DNA of 64,000 nt from Sialis fuliginosa (GCA_961205875.1 OY540822.1:11968501-12032500), one strand, 5' to 3'. Counted from the first letter of the stretch, positions 23,816 through 38,348 are shown. Program-made: numbers and translations. The notes: generated by a model from the letters alone, not told the origin.

Positions 23816-26800
23816 AAATTATTTAAAAAGATATTATAAAACATGGAAATCATGTTAGGCTTATTCCTGCTCTGATTACACCCCTGCCAAATAAGCACAA
23901 GTGTAGGCAGGTAGGCTGATAGGTATGTTGTGTCGCCCAACTCCAAGCGTCCGGGACGAGTATGTACGTCATTTTTGAGAAGCGGCACATCGCTATAGGC
24001 GATGCTTTATTTTGAGAAAGTTATTTTATTAAAATCTTTTGTACTATTGTGTATACATACTTGTTGTTTTAGTTTCTTTGTTCGAAATTAAAAAAAAATA
24101 GATTACTTCCTAACTTTATATGTAAAAATCATTCTCTACATATGTGTTATGTATATTATACAGGGTGAAGTTTTAATGGGTTAACTTCTATATTAAATAT
24201 TTAACGGGTTTCTCAATTACAAAACGAAATGACGCCATTAGAAGTTAGAGAAGTATATTTATTATTTAGAATATGATTCTGCAGGGTGGTAAAAGAAAAA
24301 CACTCGTATTATCTATAAACATATATCTAAAAATACTGATAGAAAAGCAAAACAGGAAATAGGAAGTGACATTTTTTGTTTATGAAGGATACATTTCATT
24401 AATATTTATTTCTCGTCATAAATAATGTCTTCTTGGTACTTCCTTAGGTCAACATTTACGTACATTATCTAAAAAAAATATGAAATATGACAAAAAAAGT
24501 ATTCCATCTAATAAATATAATGACAGTTTAAAGCTAAAATTATATATATATTTATCTCCATGCACTTTGACAATGTTTAAAAAAATAAATTGCATTTTTT
24601 TTGCTTACTTTACAATTCTGACACTGGAAAATTAATTAAATTTCAATTTGCAAGAATAGAGATTTCAATTTCAATATTTATTTATATTTACTATTATAGA
24701 CTTTAATATTGCTTTCTTTTTCTATAAATATATTTATCAATTAATTATTTTGATGAATGTACTTAAAAAATAAGATGAGTGCGTATTTTTTTCATATATT
24801 CACTCAAAATTAAAATTTGATAATAGTATAAGTAAAAATGTATGTGTGGTCTCAAAAATGGTGAATGATATTTTTTAATATAATAATAAAATTACTTCCC
24901 GAAGTCAAGAATTCGGTTATTAAATAAAAAAGTTCTTCGTTCCAGTTCCTTATTAAGGTACTATTCCACCGTGACGGAAATGAAAATTGATTATTTTTTT
25001 TATTGAATACAATTCGATATTTTTTAATGTTTTACTTTTATTTTTTATATGTCTAAAAAAACCCCTGACGGCGGAGAGTCCTATTACTCTAAAAATCGCA
25101 AAAAAAAACAAATAGATTATTAATCAGTATGAAAAACTGTAGCGTCTTATGGAGAATTTTTTTTCCGATGAAAATTAATAATTTTTTTCGTTAAAAAAAT
25201 ATGAAATTTTCAAATAAATAAAAATCTTTCGTACGACGTTAAGGAATAGCGTGAAGAATGATGTGGCAAAATTTGAGATGGATAGATTGAAAACTCTTCG
25301 TTTAAAATCTTACACCGTTTTGAAAAACGACGTTTCGAGATAAACGCGTTTAAACTCTGCCTTATCTTGCATGCATCTAGTCGATTTCTTTTTCTAAGAA
25401 AGGCTGTAGCGACAGGAATAATTCGAATGTCGCAATTAAAATTTAACTGTATGTTAATGAAATGTAAATTTTCACTTAATACACCACTATTATGAATATT
25501 TTAATTAATTGTCTATCAAATATACTTTTCAAACATCTCCTATATGATATGGGAATATTGGTTTTTGAATCGACAGCTGTCATGTCATTGTAATGTTTGT
25601 TTGTACAGAATATATATTTACTAATTTATTTTAATTGATCAATTAAAATATATTCTGATGAGTGGGATTATATGATACAAAATCTATAAAGTTTTAAAAT
25701 AATTAACACAAAAATAAATGACTTGAATTCCACTATATGTATAGACTCATCTGAACATGAATTAAAAAATTATAAATAAATGAAAAAAATATCATTTACA
25801 GAACCACACTGTATATTTCTATACATTAAAAAAAAATATCCTGAGTGACTGACTCATCAACTCCCACCTCAAACTTTTGCATCTAAAAACAAGAGAAGGG
25901 TGTTAAACTGCATAATTGAATATATTATAAAGGTAAATTTCAGGAAAATTACTCTTCAATTAAAATTAAATTATGCACATGTGTCGCGATTTTTTACAAA
26001 CTCAACCCTAATCGGGGTAAAAAGTGTTCCAGATTGACAGTACAAATGGTATACAATTTTATAAATTCTAAACGACACTAATATATAAAAAAAAACATCT
26101 AATTATTATTTAAATTAAAAATAATATGTATAAAATCAATAAGTACCTAGATGTATTTGTTTACATTATTTTGGCAGTTTCTTGCGTATTTATTATAATT
26201 ACTTAAAATTTTCACCCGAAAAATTAATTTCGTCATGTATAAAATAAATCGTTGATGTACATTTTCAAGGAATTCGGAACATTTTTATTAAAAGAGAGTT
26301 TAGACTTATAAAGATCTTCAAAAGAAAACTGCATCTTTTGAAGTTATAAAAAAAAACCTATTCAGTAAAAGTAATTTGAACCTGTATAAAAGTAGAATTT
26401 TTTCTCAATTTTATGTCTTAAAACAGACTAATTTTAACATTATATTTTATATATTATGTTATTAAATTTAATTTGAGCAAGTGATTCAGAGTTAACTGGG
26501 TTTTCAAAATAATAAGTTACGAATATTTATTTTACAAAAAATAAGCTGTTTACAGAAAAACTTGTCAGATAATAGTTACTCAGTTTGTAATGTTAAAAAT
26601 TAATACATAACATAAACAAAATAAAAAGCTATAATTTAAAAACAAACTATATTTGCGGACCTTGGTAATTAATTTGATTAAATAGAGAGTTACTTATTTT
26701 ATTAGTAACTTAAGTTCATGAGAAACCTTGTTCTTATTCACGGTAGCAGTACCTTATATGTATTTTGTAAGTGCATATTGAAATACAATTACAAAATAAT

Positions 26801-27182
26801 GACATTTCAGAAGCTATTATGTTTCTATAGTATAGTATAAATCATGTCTAGTAATTATAAATATGTACTTTAATTAAAATACAGGAAGTTTGATATTGTT
26901 AAATGTAAACTGTCATGTGTCTAATACAGTAATTATTTAATAATTAATAACATTGAACTTATCAATTCAGTTGTTACAAATCGAAAATGTAAAAATAAAC
27001 ATAACATATTTGTGCCAGTATCTAACATTCATGAAGAAACTAAAAAAAAATTGTATCTGATACTGAAATGATCATACGTGAACTTTGTTGTGATGGATAT
27101 TTTTTTCACACCAATACGTGATTTCTTAACTCTTTAACGTCAAATGAAAAATTTAATATCTTTTAAATAACAGTGAGTTTTT
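23816..27182. other. AT-rich intergenic DNA with repeat fragments
   Basis: No gene supported. ATACAGGGTGAAGTTTTAAT at 24158 resembles a Tc1-like end. 24955-25440 (CCACCGTGACGG, GTTTTGAAAAACGACGTTTC) has transposon-like wording without a second copy here. 26600-26754 is an AGGTACTGG-family fragment. Confidence 0.45.
26600..26754 (-). repeat. AGGTACTGG-family transposon, fragment
   Basis: AACAAAATAAAAAGCTATAA, TTTGATTAAATAGAGAGTTA and AAGTTCATGAGAA lead to GGTAGCAGTACCT, a damaged terminal repeat. It is in reverse orientation relative to 52539-53108. Confidence 0.75.
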
Positions 27183-27754
27183 GCTTCGATGTGATCGTTT
27201 TAAAATGTGAAAAAATAAATGTAAAAATTATTACATGATCTTTCCGTTTCAGATCAAAACAAATACTTTTTCTGTCTGTGTGTCTGTCTGTCTCCTGATT
27301 CCTTGTCACTTGCATATAACTAATGAACCACTAAATCGATATTAATGAAACTTGGTGGGTTGGCTGATTGGCTCTAGCTAGAGGACGATTCCATTTATAT
27401 AGCATCGAAATCGTATGTAAAGGGGAGGGGTGATATCCCAAAATAGTAATTGTTCAAGATATCTTAAGAACGACACATGTAATATGAAAATTTTCTAGAA
27501 TCTTTATAGTAGAGCATTCAATTTTCTATAATAATGTTTGTTGTAAAATATTTCTTTACGAAGGTTTATCTCAATTAAAAATATACGAAAAAATAATCAG
27601 GAACGTATTATGAAAAATGTCGAATAAATATTTTTAAATAAAATTGTATAAAAATTAAATAGTTAACCAATGGCAGGCAGTTTTTCTGAATACATTAACG
27701 GTGTTTATTAAAATTGTTCGATAACTAACTACTGAATTTAGCACGAGGAAGCAC
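27183..27754 (+). mobile_element. GCTTCCTCG-family element, copy B
   Basis: Starts GCTTCGATGTGATCGTTTTA (shortened left end) and carries CTGTCTGTGTGTCTGTCTGT, AACCACTAAATCGATATTAA and ATGAAACTTGGTGGG. It ends AATTTAGCACGAGGAAGCAC. The end GAGGAAGC is the inverted form of the GCTTCCTC start, giving a terminal inverted repeat of about 9-10 bp. Confidence 0.78.
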
Positions 27755-28203
27755 TTGGCATATGTTTTAATTTGTTTTTATAATTTAGGAATTATAAAAC
27801 TTAGAAACACAAATCAACTTATTAACATGTAATTTCTTTTGTTCAATTATTTCATTTTGAGGGTAATAACCTAATAAAATAAGTCCATTCTATTTTATAA
27901 ATGTAGGTTAATCAGTTTGTAATCATAAAACTTTTAAATACCACTGTTTTATTGTGATGTGCCGCTTGCAAGGCTTACCAAATGCTGTAAGTAAATTAAT
28001 GTTACAGATCATGAATTTTATACATCGTGGAATTGTTATTTAAAACATTTACTTAAAATTAATTAGTTACGTTCACGAAATTCGATTTCTTCAATCAGAC
28101 TCCGGTATTTTGGGTGAAAGAAGCAGCTTAAAGATATCTATTTAAATCAACCAATGAAAAAAAATACCTAAGAATAATTTTATAGTTTGAGTTTCACAAT
28201 TTT

Positions 28204-28546
28204 GCTTCCTCGCCATATCGAAGATACAAGATCGTTTTAAAATAAGAAAAAAAATTCAAATTTTTTATTTGATCTATCTGTCTTTCCCGTCAATCCATAT
28301 CACACGCATAACTCTTGAACCACTCTACCGATATTAATGAAACTTGGTTGGTTGGTTGGGTCTGGCTTGAAGACGGCCCTATTTCATAAATATTAAAATC
28401 GTGTATAAGGGGGAGGGGTGACACTCCAAAATATTAATTTTTGGAGATATCTCAATAACGACACATGTTATGTGAATACTTTATCGATTTTTATTTAAAT
28501 TGTTCAATAATTAACTACCTTTGATGAATTTAGCACTAGGAAGCAC
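28204..28546 (+). mobile_element. GCTTCCTCG-family element, copy C
   Basis: Starts GCTTCCTCGCCATATCGAAG and ends TTTAGCACTAGGAAGCAC, so both termini are present. About 343 bp, shorter than copies B and D through internal deletion. It contains GAACCACTCTACCGATATTA and ATGAAACTTGGTTGG. Confidence 0.82.
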
Positions 28547-29155
28547 TGTGCATTTATTTGTTTTTTTTCTGACATTTTATCGAGACTTTTTCAGTTTCAA
28601 AAATGTATCTATGTTAAAATTCATATTACATTTTTGTTATATCGTCCAATTCACATGAGAGCTATATATTAAAACTTTGAAAGCTATATATTAGTGAGAA
28701 AAATTGTGAACATAATAGAATATTATATTACTGCAAGTATCACATATATATACAAAAAAATAACAACGGAAACTCTTTTTTTCTTTTTAAATAATATACT
28801 TACCGTTTACCATATAAATATATTTCACTGCGACGAAACGTCGGTCATAAAATAAAAGCTAAAGATCAAAATGCGGTAATTAAATTTATCTCAAACACAA
28901 GGATGAAACTATAAATAGATAAAGCATATGACATTAATCAACTCTAACCTCCCCTTATACATATATACACATACTATGAAATAATCCTTTCTCTAGAGGA
29001 ATTACTGGCACCTGCAAGTAAGATAAGCTTGTACAAAATGAGTTAGACCATTCCTGATTAGGGTAGTTTTCACTGGTATCTATCAATAAGAGCAACGATA
29101 AAATAAGCGTGGACAAAAGATCGCCACAATGTGACTATTGATCTGTCAATAACTA
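28547..29155. other. AT-rich stretch, nothing recognised
   Basis: No gene, repeat copy or structured element was identified. Confidence 0.45.
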
Positions 29156-29570
29156 AGGTAAAGGCACCAGTTATGGCCGCTATAACAGCACGTTTTCGGT
29201 TTTTCTGGATTAATGGGCTTGTTTTTCGTAATTATCATGAACTCATGTTACTAATAAAACAAGTAACTCTTTATTTAATCAATTTAATTACTAAAGTCCA
29301 CAAATATAATTTGTTTTTTAAATTATAGCTTTTTATTTTGTTTATGTTCTTTCTCCAGTAATGGATAAAGTAAAACCAGTAATGTGCACTCAGTATTATG
29401 ACACAAAAGATATAAAAGAAAGAATCGTCAAATTTAAAACAATGTAAAGCAGTTGCTATGATAATATAATAATTAATAAATAAATTATACTAATAATTAG
29501 TTTAAATGTCCACCAGACAGTTAAATGTATATAGTAGTAATCAAATACCAACACATATTTCTATTTTAAA
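29156..29570 (+). mobile_element. AGGTACTGG-family non-autonomous transposon, right end decayed
   Basis: AGGTAAAGGCACCAGTTATG, CGGTTTTTCTGGATTAATGG, ATGAACTCATGTTACTAAT and TCCAGTAATGGATAAAGTAA match the 570-bp copy. The right terminal repeat is not recognisable. Confidence 0.85.
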
Positions 29571-32354
29571 AATGTTTAAAATACACAACAAGCTCTAAAA
29601 AGTATTTTAGTATAAAAAAATTATCTTTTAATTTTTGCATTGAAATACCTTAATTGATTAATACAGTTGACAGCTAGCTGTTAATCTCACTGTCAACTAC
29701 ACATTTTTGTTTTAAATAGAGCTAGACAGATTGATAGGGAATTTATTAACAAATATTTTAAAACAGTTTATTAATTAATAAAATCCGGATCTTAAATTCA
29801 TATGCTCTGCCTGCCTTGAGGACTGATTTTCAAATTAAGACTTAAACCTGATCTGAAATCTATTTTTCATAATAGCTTCTATTGTTTTTTGATGATAATG
29901 ATACGATGATTATGTGATAATGATCATAACCCTAATATCGTTTTTGAACTAAGCTTACAAAGTTTAGCCAAAATGATTGCTAAGTTTGATGACAGATTTC
30001 GAATAAAGGTTTAAATCGTTAATAATACTGCCTTCTTAATTTTGATATAGTTATTTCTGAAAATATATAGAATTTTAAAAAGGGGACGTTTTCGGTTTAG
30101 TGATCGTTTTCAGACACAAGACATTTTCTTCCGAGACAAAAATTAATCATAAATATAAAAATTCACCCTACTGTATTTTCCCGTTTTTACAGTGTAACAT
30201 GGTAATATTCCGACATCTATTCGAGCACCGCAGGATATAACAGCTAATAAAGTATAAAAAAGCTAACGTTAAGATATTGTACCAAAAAAATTAATTGAAA
30301 ATAACTACTATTAATAACGATAAATTTTAATACATTTTATGTGGCTTTTTGAACACGCGCTATTTTGGTTTTCGCTCCTATTGCCGCGCTCGTATTATAG
30401 TAAATCGTTTTTACTATACCACACACGTATACATTACTATACATACGAATATGAGAGAACCTAAATCTACATGGTGATATGAAAGTCTTATACTGGATTT
30501 TATATTATTTACGCGCAACAATGTTTATGAGTTTAGTAAATAGTGTTCTATTCTAATAATATATAAAGTGAATTCAAAAAGATTGATTTTTTGCGTTTTG
30601 TAGGCCTAAAAAATATCAGAATTAAATATTATTTTAATGAACTTTATATTTTTATAATAGAAAATTAAAACAAATCGATATTAAACTATGTAAACATGGA
30701 CACTGTAGTGCACTCTTTCAGAAAATGTAAATTTTTAAGTAGATTGATGAAGACATTTAAGAAATAATGCATATTTTAATTTAAACAGAGCAAGAGTAGA
30801 ATACACTATCAAGAAAGCCTGCTTGGGGTGTGTTTTATTTGTTTTATAATTAATAAATAATTATTGTAGTACCAGCACTGTTGAATCGTCAGAAAATGTA
30901 CCACCATTTGTAATAGTAAAATTAATATCCATATTTTTTGCTTTCGCTGTGTTTTTTCAATGTGTCTGGTCTTCTGGTTATAAACCACGTCTTTATGTTT
31001 TTCACAAATACGTATGAATATTACAACACCAATAAGAAAATTTAAATGAATTATTATATACCATAGTATATTTGTTGGTGGAGGCGCAGGGTAATTTTTT
31101 ACAAATACTTTGATCTCGACTAAAATAAATCTAAAATATTACAACGGGGTATTTGATTGTAATATTTTTGTATATATTTGATTGGTTAATTATGTGCATT
31201 GTTGCCAATTCATCACTTCTACAAATTTGATAGTTTTCAACATTTTTTATTTATATTGCATACAAAACAGTGAATAATAATGCAGTTTTAAATCAATTTC
31301 AAGAATTTGAAACAGATGTAGTATTTATTTACTTCATATCATTAAAAGAAAGACGTTTCACAGAACAGCCATAGTCGCACTTATTTAAAATTAATTGCAT
31401 AGGTATGTCCTTCTGCATCTTTACATGTCTGTTATGTGAAACGACTTCCTTTTAAAGCAACTTAATTATAACTTTTTAATTGACACGTTTACAAGTAGTC
31501 GGGTTTAAGTTTGTGTTTTTTAGATCTATTAACAAGCTACCTGCATACATGTAATATGAACAGGTAATCAAGTACATAATGAGGTAAAGTATAGGTATGT
31601 CGGTTTCAGTTATAATTTATGTGCTGCAACGTACTTTTCCTGCATGTATTATATATTTTTGAAATCAGATTTTCAAGCTCTAATGGGTTTTAATGAATAA
31701 TTATATGGCGTTTGTTTATTTTCATATTATGTTTAATTTACATATTCTAATTGCCTATTATTTGTACCAACAATTTTGCAAAAATTACTAAAATTGATCC
31801 AGTTATGACAATTTTTGTGAAGTGTCGCATCGCTCAGTATAATTAGTAAAGTGTGTCTCGACATTTTGTTTTATAAAATGGTGAAAGTCGTATCTCAAAA
31901 TCTATTGGTACGATTCACTTCAAATTTGGGCAGAGCATAGCTTATATTATATATAAAATTATATTGTGCCCTAAGCTTAATTTACTAGACGGTGAAACAA
32001 TTTAAAAAAAATTATTAAAGATAATTTTCCTAATAATTAACATATATTCTATTCAATCGATCCTTATATAATAAAATTATATACGATAGGATAAACATTT
32101 CGTTAGAGCCGGCTCTATTACATATATACACATACTAACGTACACAATCTACCCTTCTCTTTACCCTTATTCTACTATAGTCCCGAGCCCTATGGGCAAT
32201 ACGAAGTTCATTAGTGAAGGAATACCAACCTGAAGTTTTATAAATGTTAGTATATTTGTGCCTACCGTACATAAATAAAGTTTTTACTATCGAAGTATGT
32301 TTATATGTATAGATACCACTGACTTGTAACGGGTCTATTTGTACCAGTTTAATC
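29571..32354. other. AT-rich intergenic DNA, nothing recognised
   Basis: No exon, repeat family or strong secondary structure was seen. The wording GAGCCGGCTCTATTACATAT at 32106 is itself a short palindrome (GAGCCGGCTC). Confidence 0.45.
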
Positions 32355-33197
32355 TAGAAATGGGGACAGTGTCGGCTTCAGGGGTGGGGGGGGGGCGAAC
32401 CAGGGCGATCGCCCGGAGCGCCAGGCCAAGTGGGGCGGCGCACAATGGGGCATAAGTGACTTTTTTGGTTCATATCAGTGTACAGGCTGTTATTTTTTTT
32501 TTTAATTTTAATTTTTTTTATTAAACCCGATTTATCAAAAAATATTGCTAAATATAAACAATATTAATTTTTAAATTTTTTTTAGAAATATCGATTATTT
32601 CATAGCTGCTAATTAACAAATCCTTATTCAGCAACCCAGAAAACATTTTATAAAGTATTTTAGGGCAAGAGTTAAAGGTTGATGTTTATCTATCTATTTT
32701 TCTTAAATATTTTCTTCAAATTCTTGTAAGAATAATTAATTTTTATGAAAAAAGTATAATCCACAGAGCTACAAAATGAATTAGAATAGACACACATATG
32801 TAGGACTTTTCACGTTTTGCGTTTTAACTGCAACCCTATCGCGAAATCCATCAAAACTGTAGGTAATTTTTGTTCTCTATAAAATTACAAAGAAAATAAA
32901 TTAAAAATGAACTCACTATGTTTATTTGTTATCAATCATTTTTGTTTTGATGTGTTAAATTACGACCTATAGAATACACTCATATACTTATGATGCACGG
33001 AGACCCAATTTCACGACGAGATATCTCATATATTAGTGGTAGAGAGTTCAAACTGAGATTATTTTATTCATTATGTAGTCTAGTGTAAATTAACATAAGT
33101 TCTATGAATTTTTTTCATCAGAGTCGTTAAAAAAATGTGTGAGATGATATATTGAGATATTACCTATTAACTTATTTGTTAATTTATGTTAATAAGA
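32355..33197. repeat. hAT-like transposon remnant, second copy
   Basis: CAGTGTCGGCTTCAGGGGTG, a G tract and CAGGGCGATCGCCCGGAGCG lie near 32368-32420. CTATAAAATTACAAAGAAAA with AAAATGAACTCACTA at 32878-32925 matches 7168-7215. It is interrupted at 33198 by the large palindrome. Confidence 0.5.
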
Positions 33198-34620
33198 GTT
33201 GATTAAAAAAAAATTCTTTGTTTAATGTTCACTCCTGTACAACTGTAGTGCTATCTAGCCGTAAAGGAAGTATTTAGGATTCTCGCCAACAGTTTAAAAT
33301 TTTTGTAAAAATATAATCATTTTAACATTTCAGCATTTTAACAAAATTTCATATAATCATAGTTTAAGCAAGTATGTACATCAGTGGCGAGGCGTGAAAT
33401 TTTTAATAAGGAAAGCATATTTTGTCAATCCTCCCCCTCCTATTAACAAAAAAAAACTAGTTATGAAACACTTTAAGTTCAAGTTTTTACTTTTTTAAAT
33501 AAATTCTTATTTATTTATATAGTAACTAAATGATTCTACGTCTTATTCTCTTGTATTTTAATCGATATTTGTATGACGAGTTGAAGTTCACTGCAGGAAA
33601 TTTCACTAAAAAATTTCGAATTTTTGATTTCGTTAAAAGTATGTTTATTGTATAGAAAATGACGTGAAAAGTTGAACTGTTCAAACCGCAGGTCTGTATC
33701 TCAAATCGTTCTCGAGATATAGCCTCTCAAAGTTTTAGTTTTTTTAAATTTTTGGAGAAAAAACGCCATAACTTTTCAACGTGTGGTCGGATTTGATTTT
33801 AGTTGACGGATTTGGAATCAGCGTGTCAAAATCTTTATAATGACATGTATAATATCTTAAAATTCGAAAAAAAAAAAATTTCGCGAAAAATTGAAAAAAT
33901 TCAAAGGGGTATACCTTAAAAAAATGTCGATTTTTGGCAAATTTTTTTTTTTCGGATTTTAAAGTATTATACATGTCATTATATAGATTTTGACACGCTG
34001 ATTTCAAATCCGTCAACTAAAATCAAATCCGACCACACGTTGAAAAGTTATGGCGTTTTTTCTCCAAAAATTTGAAAAAACTAAAACTTTGAGAGGCTAT
34101 ATCTCGAGAACGGTTTGAGATACAGACCTGCGGTTTGAAACAAACGACTTTTCACGTCATTTTCTATACAATAAACATACTTTTAACTAAATCAAAAATT
34201 AGAAATTTTTTAGTGATATTTCCTGCAGTATACTTCAACTCGTCATACAAATATCGATTAAAATACAAGAGAATAAGACGTAGAATCATTTAGTTACTAT
34301 ATAAATAAATAAGAATTTATTTAAAAAAGTAAAAGCTTGAACTTAAAGTGTTTCATAACTAGTTTTTTTTGTTAATAGGAGGGGGAGGATTGACAAAATA
34401 TGCTTCCCTTATTAAAAATTTCAGGCCTCGCCACTGATGTACATACTTGCTTAAACTATGATTATATGAAATTTTGTTAATTGCTGCAATGTTAAAATGA
34501 TTATATTTTTACAAAAATTTTAAACTGTTGGCGAGAATCCTAAATACTTTTCCTTTACGGCTAGATAGCACTACAGTTGTACAGGAGTGAACATAAACAA
34601 AGAATTTTTTTTTAATCAAC
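33198..34620. repeat. Large near-perfect inverted repeat (1.4 kb palindrome)
   Basis: The left arm starts GTTGATTAAAAAAAAATTCT and the right arm ends in its complement TTTTTTTTTAATCAAC. Matching pairs run the whole length, for example CTATCTAGCCGTAAAGGAAG with CTTTTCCTTTACGGCTAGATAG, TCAATCCTCCCCCTCC with GGAGGGGGAGGATTGA, and GTGTGGTCGGATTTGATTTT with AAAATCAAATCCGACCACAC. The centre is near 33909, with arms of roughly 700 bp. Open frames inside are products of the AT-rich palindrome. It is probably two copies of one element joined head to head, or a fold-back transposon. Confidence 0.95.
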
Positions 34621-34629
34621 TTGGGTTCC

Positions 34630-34725
34630 AAAAAAAAAAAATTAGGGGGGCCGTGGGTTATCAATTTGAGTTGCAGGGGAGCCGCGACATCAAAAAGTTT
34701 AAGAAATACTGATCTATATAATACA
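34630..34725 (-). repeat. hAT-type terminal fragment
   Basis: Read on the minus strand it is CAGTATTTCTTAAACTTTTT, then GATGTCGCGGCTCCCCTGCA and ACCCACGGCCCCCC. This layout (CAGTRTTTCTYAAACTTTT, then GTCGCGGC) is typical of hAT transposon ends in animals. It abuts the right arm of the palindrome. Confidence 0.6.
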
Positions 34726-37700
34726 AATAGAAAATCCATTATGCTGACACCTTTTCGAAAATATTTAAACTGCAGAATAGTTGCACTATTTCAAACTGGT
34801 TCTTAACTTTGCTAAAAGTTTTATAGTTTGTGTTATCAGGTGTCATCACTAGTGTTCACAAGTATAATTTAAAATAAAATATACGATACGAGACATTAAT
34901 ATGTGAGACTCGACTCGCACTTTTTTACTCACGCCTAATATAAAAAAATGTTATGTTTATTAAAGTTAGAAAATTTATTTCAATGTATTAATATCGGAAT
35001 TAATACATACATTGAAATTTTATTTCTTGATTTAAAATAAAGAGTTTAAATTATCTTATTCTTAAGGAAACTGTAATATAAATTTTTTTGATCAAATATA
35101 TATTTTGTCGCTATCCTTTACTTACACGAAAATTTTTCACCCTAGAAAGAAGTATAACATACATATTATGAAAAGAAACCATTATTTTTTTATCATATTA
35201 GTGTAAATTTTATTGAAAAAGAATCTGAAAGAAAGGAGAATTTTTTAAAACTTGTTTCAGGTATCACAATGAATAGATAACTGAAATTTTTACATTTAAA
35301 AAATATTTCCATTACTATTGGTCAGTGACATTTATGTAAAGAAAAAGTAATAATGAAAAACATGTTAAATAAACTGATTTGGCCAGCACATGACTTTTTT
35401 ATACATCATTATACAGAAGAAATTACTTAAATTCACAGTTTCTATTAGGAAATTGAATATTAACTACACTATTTAATATATATCTTTTAGAAGACGTGTA
35501 ACAATAAAATACCTGCTTAAGAACTCGATATAATTGATTAATTCTGGATACAAATTAATAAAAGTATAATATTTGCAAAATTAGCCTTTTGTTTCTTAAT
35601 TTTATGCGTTGTAACTTTCTGACAATAACTGAGATAGTAAATAGTAAATTATAAATAAATAGTATGTTTATCCTTTTTTATTATGTACCATTCTGTAATT
35701 AGAGATACATTATTATGAAAATTAGAATATGGCATTTTATAGATAAAAACATTAATTCATGACTTTTATTTAAAACTTTTTTTCAAAAATAATTAGAAAT
35801 TGACAAGAGTAAACAAACATCCGTAAAGTCTTACCATTTTGCTGTAGAGCGATCACAGACAGACAAACACACAGACGTAATTGAGATATGGTCGTACGTG
35901 ATTCAGTGACCCTGAAAACGTGTAATTCCGTTAAAATCTCGAGTTCGAATCTTCTCATGATTACTATACTTTATTATACAGATATTTCATGTTTGTATAG
36001 TTATGTAAAAACAGTGGATCGAATTATCCGCATAAATTGAGAGCACGAAGTAATTTTAAAAAGAATTTCATTTCCAGATACGTTTAAAAAATTTTATGAT
36101 TGTATGTGAACCCTAAAAACAGAACTGTTAGTGTTTGGTAGAAGTCATTAGCCAGAAAAAAAAACATACAAAAACGTTTAGCTTTTTTGTTATGTTGGTA
36201 TATCTGTATTTTATATAAAAGAATTGAGTTTTAAATGATATTGATCTATACAAAAAACATATATAATTATATAGTCAAACATCGATAAGTTAATTGATTA
36301 AAACGTGCTATTTTTATTCACTAATTGTGTAAATTTAACTACATATATAAAAGAATTTCTCGTATAAAATAAATATTCTATTGCTTATTTTTCTAAAATG
36401 TTTATAAGAACTATATATATTTGTTTATTTAATTTCTTTTCGTAAGATAATTGATCGACGGTTATTTTTTTAAACAAATATAAATGGATTTTTAATTAAA
36501 TCAGAATAAATACACTACTCTGGACTTATTTGTTTAATCTATCATTAACATAAATGTTTGACAACCACTGCTACGCCAATTTAATGAAATCTGTTTATAT
36601 CCGTAAACAAATTTTAATAAAAAACAAAAACAAAAAACAGTATAACAGATATCAAATTTCGGGAATTTTACATACCATATGTCATTATAAACTTTTTATC
36701 AAGAAATTTGATAACATGCCAGGCTCCCACATTTTTTTCCAAATAACTACTCGTGGATACAGGGCCGCGTTTATAATTATTATTTTTTTTAGAAAATTAA
36801 AATGTTAAAGTCAGTTTATTTCTCTGTAACTAATGGAACAGCCCATTAAATTTATCTGTTCACATTAACAAGGTATAACGCTCAAAAATAAGTCCATTTA
36901 TTGACTTCCTGTATAGCCATATAATTAAATTAATAATTTTTTGTAAATATTAATAATAATAATCAAGGATCTTAATATACCAGCATCCAGAATAAATAAA
37001 CCACTGAATGAAGATTATAAAATTATTAGGATAATACGATACTAGATATTTGGGTATTTTTGAAGATATATTTCTATTATTTTTTTTTTTGGTAGGTATT
37101 AAAATTATACAAAACATTTTAATAATAATAAAATCAAATATAATATAGATTTATTACATACCTTTTTATAAACGTCAGATATATATTTTTTTAAATTATT
37201 TCACTACTAAAGAAACAGCGATAATTCAATAATTCGTACTTTAAATTTTTTAGTAAATAATGATATTAATTAAATCAAAAATATTTCAAATTAATACCAA
37301 TTTTTGACGTAAGGAAATTAAAATTATTAGTTTTTCAACCAGCTTCATGCGTTACTGTGGCAGAGAGATAAAGGCTTTTATTTTTATATGAATAAGTAAA
37401 ACAATGTACCTCTATGTTGAATTAAATTATATTTAAAATAGACAAACAATAATAAATAAAACTAATACAAATTGTATATTATATATCAGTCAATGTCCAT
37501 AATTATAATATAATTTATCAAGGACTATAAAATAATATAAGGTTGAGTCAAAAAAAATCATATCATTAATATAAATTTCATTTTTTTAACTCGATTTTCT
37601 ATTTATACAATAATAATTTAATATCACTATATGTATTGCTTTTCAGAATCGAAATCTATTAAAAATAATTTCCATCCTTATTTTTCAAATATGATATAAA

Positions 37701-38348
37701 TATTTTTGACTCGACCTTTAAAAAATAACTATAAATTGTATATAGAAAATATAAACAAATATCTATAATTAATTAATTAATAAATCATATCCCTTTATTA
37801 GAATTTGTTAAACATAATATTATTATAAAAATGCTAATAAGAAATCGATCAGTTTTAAAATTTGGCTATATTATTATACATATAATGTTATAAAGGTTAC
37901 AATGAATTTTATGAGCAGATTTTTGTTTTCGATGAGTTATTTAACTAACATAATCTAATAGATATGTAATGGATCTTTAAACATTTATTTATTTAATGGA
38001 CACCATATTTTATTCGTGGAATAAAACATATTATATGTTTTATCTTACAATGATTTTACAGATTTGAATTTTTCTACAGATATCCATTAAACAAACTTAT
38101 TTGAAAACAGTTAAGGACTTTGACTATCGTATATTTTTATTTTCTTTTGAATCTTCCATTTTTATCTTCGACACTTCGACATTTGATAATATTTTAATTA
38201 TCCTAACAAATTATACTATTTTTACAACATATTTCTTAATTATTACAATTATCTATATAAAAGAAATGTGTACTGATATTAGAAAGATATGTGCATGTAT
38301 TGTCAATAAATAAAAGTGTTAATAATATACATAAATATATACTCACAT
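34726..38348. other. AT-rich intergenic DNA, nothing recognised
   Basis: No gene supported. An AT-rich hairpin lies near 34978-35018 (TTTCAATGTATTAAT facing ATTAATACATACATTGAAA). A weak tRNA-like B-box at 35942 was considered and rejected. Open frames at 36554 and 38101 have no supporting features. Confidence 0.45.

Noticed and set aside
33744..34016. 90-codon minus-strand frame in the centre of the large palindrome
   Set aside because: It spans the palindrome centre, so its two ends are translations of complementary sequence. It is composed of Phe/Lys-rich AT words and has no family features.
35880..35965. tRNA-like B-box GAGTTCGAATC with a weak A-box TGATTCAGTGA
   Set aside because: No cloverleaf acceptor stem or anticodon arm could be formed and there is no second copy to indicate a SINE.
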